This document shows, piece after piece, positions 61,743 through 64,000 of a DNA stretch of 64,000 bases (the first letter of the stretch is position 1; every line of letters starts with the position of its first letter). The notes under the pieces are model-generated. The model was not told the origin of the DNA and ran no database searches. It worked only from the letters and a program-made list of their open reading frames with translations. The stretch spans positions 6,386,001-6,450,000 of the forward strand of contig NZ_CP036262.1 in the NCBI RefSeq assembly GCF_007741495.1, given 5' to 3'. A program made the position numbers and the translations under genes. Source of the DNA: Roseimaritima multifibrata. Its GTDB lineage: Bacteria > Planctomycetota > Planctomycetia > Pirellulales > Pirellulaceae.

Positions 61743-64000
61743 CTAATTAGCGGTCTCTTCATAAATCGGCAGATGCCGGTAGAAAACTTCTAGCGACAGC
61801 AGATTCATTGCGGTCAGATAAAGACGCCCGGCGTGGGGGCTCCAGCGATCGGGGACGTCTCCAAAGGGTTCCCAACTGCCCACCCGATCGCCTGCCTTGA
61901 CCTGCGAATCGACCAAAGTTGGACTGAGTGCTTGATTCCATTTCTGCCAATGCTCGCCACCCATGTGGAACATAACCTGCGTTGCGTAGTACCAATAATA
62001 GGTATCGCGGCGAGGCACCTCGGGAGTGCCAATCGCGGGTGGCGACTGCGCCAAATAGTTGGCTCCGGAAACCATCGAGGGATGGTCACGCCGCCAGCCG
62101 CCGTACATCCGCATCAACATTCCAACCGCCGTCATCGTCCGCGTTGGCGTACGACCATGCCGCTGGGATGCATTCAAACCGGCATACGGGTTGTAGCGAT
62201 AGCGGTCGGCTTGCCCCACACCTTGTTGAGCGGCCTGCAACCATTTTTCGATCCCTTCGTAGGTCTGGTCGGGAACTTGAAGCCCGGACAATTCGCCACT
62301 CTTAAGGGCCATCATCATCCATCCGCTGACACTGGTATCGCTGCTGTTGCGAGGCTGATAACGCCAACCGCCACGCGTCGGATGCTGGCTGTCGACAATG
62401 AAGTTAAGCGACTTCTGCGCGGGCAACATCAACTGGGGATCTTGAGTCATCCCGTAGGCCTCACAAAGTGCAAGCGACGCGATGGCGTGGCTGTACATCC
62501 AGACATTGCGGTTGCTTACGGAATCCTCGGGCCGAAAGAGATCCCCATCATCACGTTGGCTTTCCCTCAAGAAATTCAGTCCTTTAGCAACCGTCCCCGC
62601 ATACTGATGTTTGCGATGCGTATACCCCGCTCCTTGAAACGCCAACAGGCATAACCCGGTCGCTGCGGTATCGCTGTGCAGCAAAATCTTTTCGCCTGGT
62701 TGCTGCAGCGACCAACTGCCATCTTTGTTCTGTAGTTTGGCAAGGTATTCCAACCCCAGTTCAATCGCCTCTTCCGTTTCGGGTCCGACCATTCCCGCAG
62801 GCGCTGGCGCTGCGGCACCACTGGTTCGCATCACACGGCGTTGGAACGATTCCACCGATGCGACTTGGCTACCGGCAGGTTTAATCGGGCCACCGACCTC
62901 GCGTCGCCGCATCGGTTCACGCCCCAGATCGATCGCGGCGGAATCAGGCAGGTCAGGATTCGCCCCCAAACCAACGCGTTCCGCCAAGCGGTCGCCCAGA
63001 CCGGCGGGCCCCATGGGGGCTCGGATATCAAGTGGGTTCGGAGCTCCCGAGGCAGCAGCCGCCAATGCACTGGACGGCGAATCAAGTTCACGACGTGCCA
63101 TTCCATTGCCAACGGCCATCTGCGGAGCGTCATCGGCCTGCCCTTGCTGAGCCGCATCTGCAGCCGCCGCGGCGATCGCACTCATGTTGGGCGGTCCAAC
63201 GGGCAAGTTGGGCGAATTCGATCGACTGATCCGTGAGCGTCCAGCCGTTTGCGAAGCGACTCCACTGGAAACCTGCGGCATTCCAGACTGCGGCACCGGC
63301 TGGCCGATCGCTCCGGTAGCCGCTGCGGAGCGAGAATCGCTTTTCGACAACGCGGGTCCGGTCGCTCCGATCTCGGCAAGCGAGGGCATATTGGCAGCCG
63401 CCGACCGAGAAGTCGCGGAAGATTCAGGACTTAACTGACGGGTCGCTTCAGGCGAAAGCCGAGCAACTGAAACCGTGGGGACCGATGGAGCGGCACCGGC
63501 GGGAGGCGTCACCTTAGGCGTCCTAGCCTCACGCGGCCGCGGCTGCTCAGTGGCAGCCATCGCCAACTGAGGCATCGCGTCGGAATCTTTTCTTTGAACC
63601 TCCCGTTTGGGTGCCGTTGGCCGAGCCAAAGGTTCCGGTGTCGGCATTGTCAACGACGCCGCGGACGCCTGCGAACGGTTCACTCGCACATCCTGTCGCT
63701 GCTGAACGTTTTCAGAAACCTGCTTAGCGGGTGCCACTTCAGGCGCGTCAACGGTGATCTTCGGATCGGGAACCCGTTCGGCTTCGCGTCGCGCCAGTTT
63801 TCCTGGGTCACTCCGTGGCGACGGCATGCGTTCAGCCGCCTCCTGCCGTTCGATCATCTGCTTACGAAGTTCGTGTTCGGTCTTCGGTTGCTCGGTTGGC
63901 ATCTCCAATTTGACCGAAGTTTTTTCCATCGGCGGAATCTCACGCGATTCCTCTGGCACGACGCGAGAGGCCGTTTGCACATCGACCGGCTTGGCCCAGT
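61743..64000 (-). CDS. Squalene-cyclase-like alpha/alpha-toroid protein with TonB-like disordered N-terminus, 5' part outside window
   Basis: The frame is open to the window edge (WAKPVDVQTASRVV at the end), so the N-terminus is missing; GTG 63980 is only the first in-frame start candidate. The visible 750 residues begin with a Pro/Glu/Lys-rich section (IPPMEKTSVKLEMPTEQPKT) resembling TonB linkers, then Ala/Ser/Pro-rich disorder. The last 340 residues have QW-like repeats (LAKLQNKDGSWSLQQPG, GLNFLRESQRDDGDL, DSQHPTRGGWRYQP, MYGGWRRDHPSM) as in prenyltransferase/squalene-oxidase repeat toroids. The cyclase DxDD motif is not evident, so enzyme activity is doubtful. It is convergent with the TolQ/TolR genes. 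Confidence 0.82.
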   Translation of the reverse strand, partial: WAKPVDVQTASRVVPEESREIPPMEKTSVKLEMPTEQPKTEHELRKQMIERQEAAERMPSPRSDPGKLARREAERVPDPKITVDAPEVAPAKQVSENVQQRQDVRVNRSQASAASLTMPTPEPLARPTAPKREVQRKDSDAMPQLAMAATEQPRPREARTPKVTPPAGAAPSVPTVSVARLSPEATRQLSPESSATSRSAAANMPSLAEIGATGPALSKSDSRSAAATGAIGQPVPQSGMPQVSSGVASQTAGRSRISRSNSPNLPVGPPNMSAIAAAAADAAQQGQADDAPQMAVGNGMARRELDSPSSALAAAASGAPNPLDIRAPMGPAGLGDRLAERVGLGANPDLPDSAAIDLGREPMRRREVGGPIKPAGSQVASVESFQRRVMRTSGAAAPAPAGMVGPETEEAIELGLEYLAKLQNKDGSWSLQQPGEKILLHSDTAATGLCLLAFQGAGYTHRKHQYAGTVAKGLNFLRESQRDDGDLFRPEDSVSNRNVWMYSHAIASLALCEAYGMTQDPQLMLPAQKSLNFIVDSQHPTRGGWRYQPRNSSDTSVSGWMMMALKSGELSGLQVPDQTYEGIEKWLQAAQQGVGQADRYRYNPYAGLNASQRHGRTPTRTMTAVGMLMRMYGGWRRDHPSMVSGANYLAQSPPAIGTPEVPRRDTYYWYYATQVMFHMGGEHWQKWNQALSPTLVDSQVKAGDRVGSWEPFGDVPDRWSPHAGRLYLTAMNLLSLEVFYRHLPIYEETAN

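Overview
The window looks like a chromosomal segment of a planctomycete (Planctomycetota, probably Pirellulales / Rhodopirellula-like). This is inference from gene content: a Ser/Thr kinase with a single membrane anchor and an extracytoplasmic C-terminal domain, a MoxR-DUF58-VWA block fused into a cytochrome-oxidase assembly operon, a ResB-CcsA fusion, a helix-turn-helix protein with a long acidic spacer and C-terminal anchor, a protein with a squalene-cyclase-like toroid, few clear Shine-Dalgarno sites, and many palindromic intergenic repeats. No rRNA, tRNA or CRISPR array was seen.

Layout. 1-2670 (minus): a kinase gene overlapping a downstream sigma-like gene that runs off the window. 2920-4706 (minus): leuA preceded by a leucine-rich 21-codon leader peptide and an intrinsic terminator, i.e. 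a leucine attenuator. 4931-6383: an isolated M41-like metalloprotease domain and an unknown protein. 6652-22144 (minus): thirteen tightly packed genes, from a diheme cytochrome c through a 57-residue membrane protein, heme A synthase, heme O synthase, an ABC exporter, SCO, DUF420 and a PQQ-propeller protein to MoxR, DUF58 and two VWA membrane proteins. 22331-23817: a REP-associated tyrosine transposase (RAYT) between arrays of 108-bp palindromic repeats. 23844-26337: a cupredoxin-like secreted protein and purD, divergent.

26766-40366 (plus) is the accessory highlight: a compact biosynthetic cluster with a phosphopantetheinyl transferase, a hybrid A-PCP-KS-AT-ACP-aminotransferase megasynthase, a C-A-PCP NRPS without thioesterase, two alpha/beta hydrolases with non-serine nucleophile elbows (GLRLG and GLCSG), and a SAM methyltransferase. 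It should make a small beta-amino-acid-containing compound, with glycine as the likely second building block.

40474-42833 (minus): prmC, prfA and rpmE. 43035-47511 (plus): a small membrane protein, an AsmA-like protein and an FAD oxidoreductase, separated by repeats. 48190-56648 (minus): ResB-CcsA, a lipoprotein with a KEEV repeat tail, a coiled-coil lipoprotein, an HTH/acidic/TM protein and a secreted protein. 57169-61570 (plus): a TolQ-like and two TolR-like proteins, convergent with a window-truncated toroid protein at 61743-64000.

The repeats are unusually rich: a 108-bp REP family (7 copies), a 102-bp family (6 copies plus a distant relative), a 158-bp tandem family that re-duplicates the 3' end of the ResB-CcsA gene, two copies of a MITE-like element with internal hairpins, and two simple-sequence tracts.
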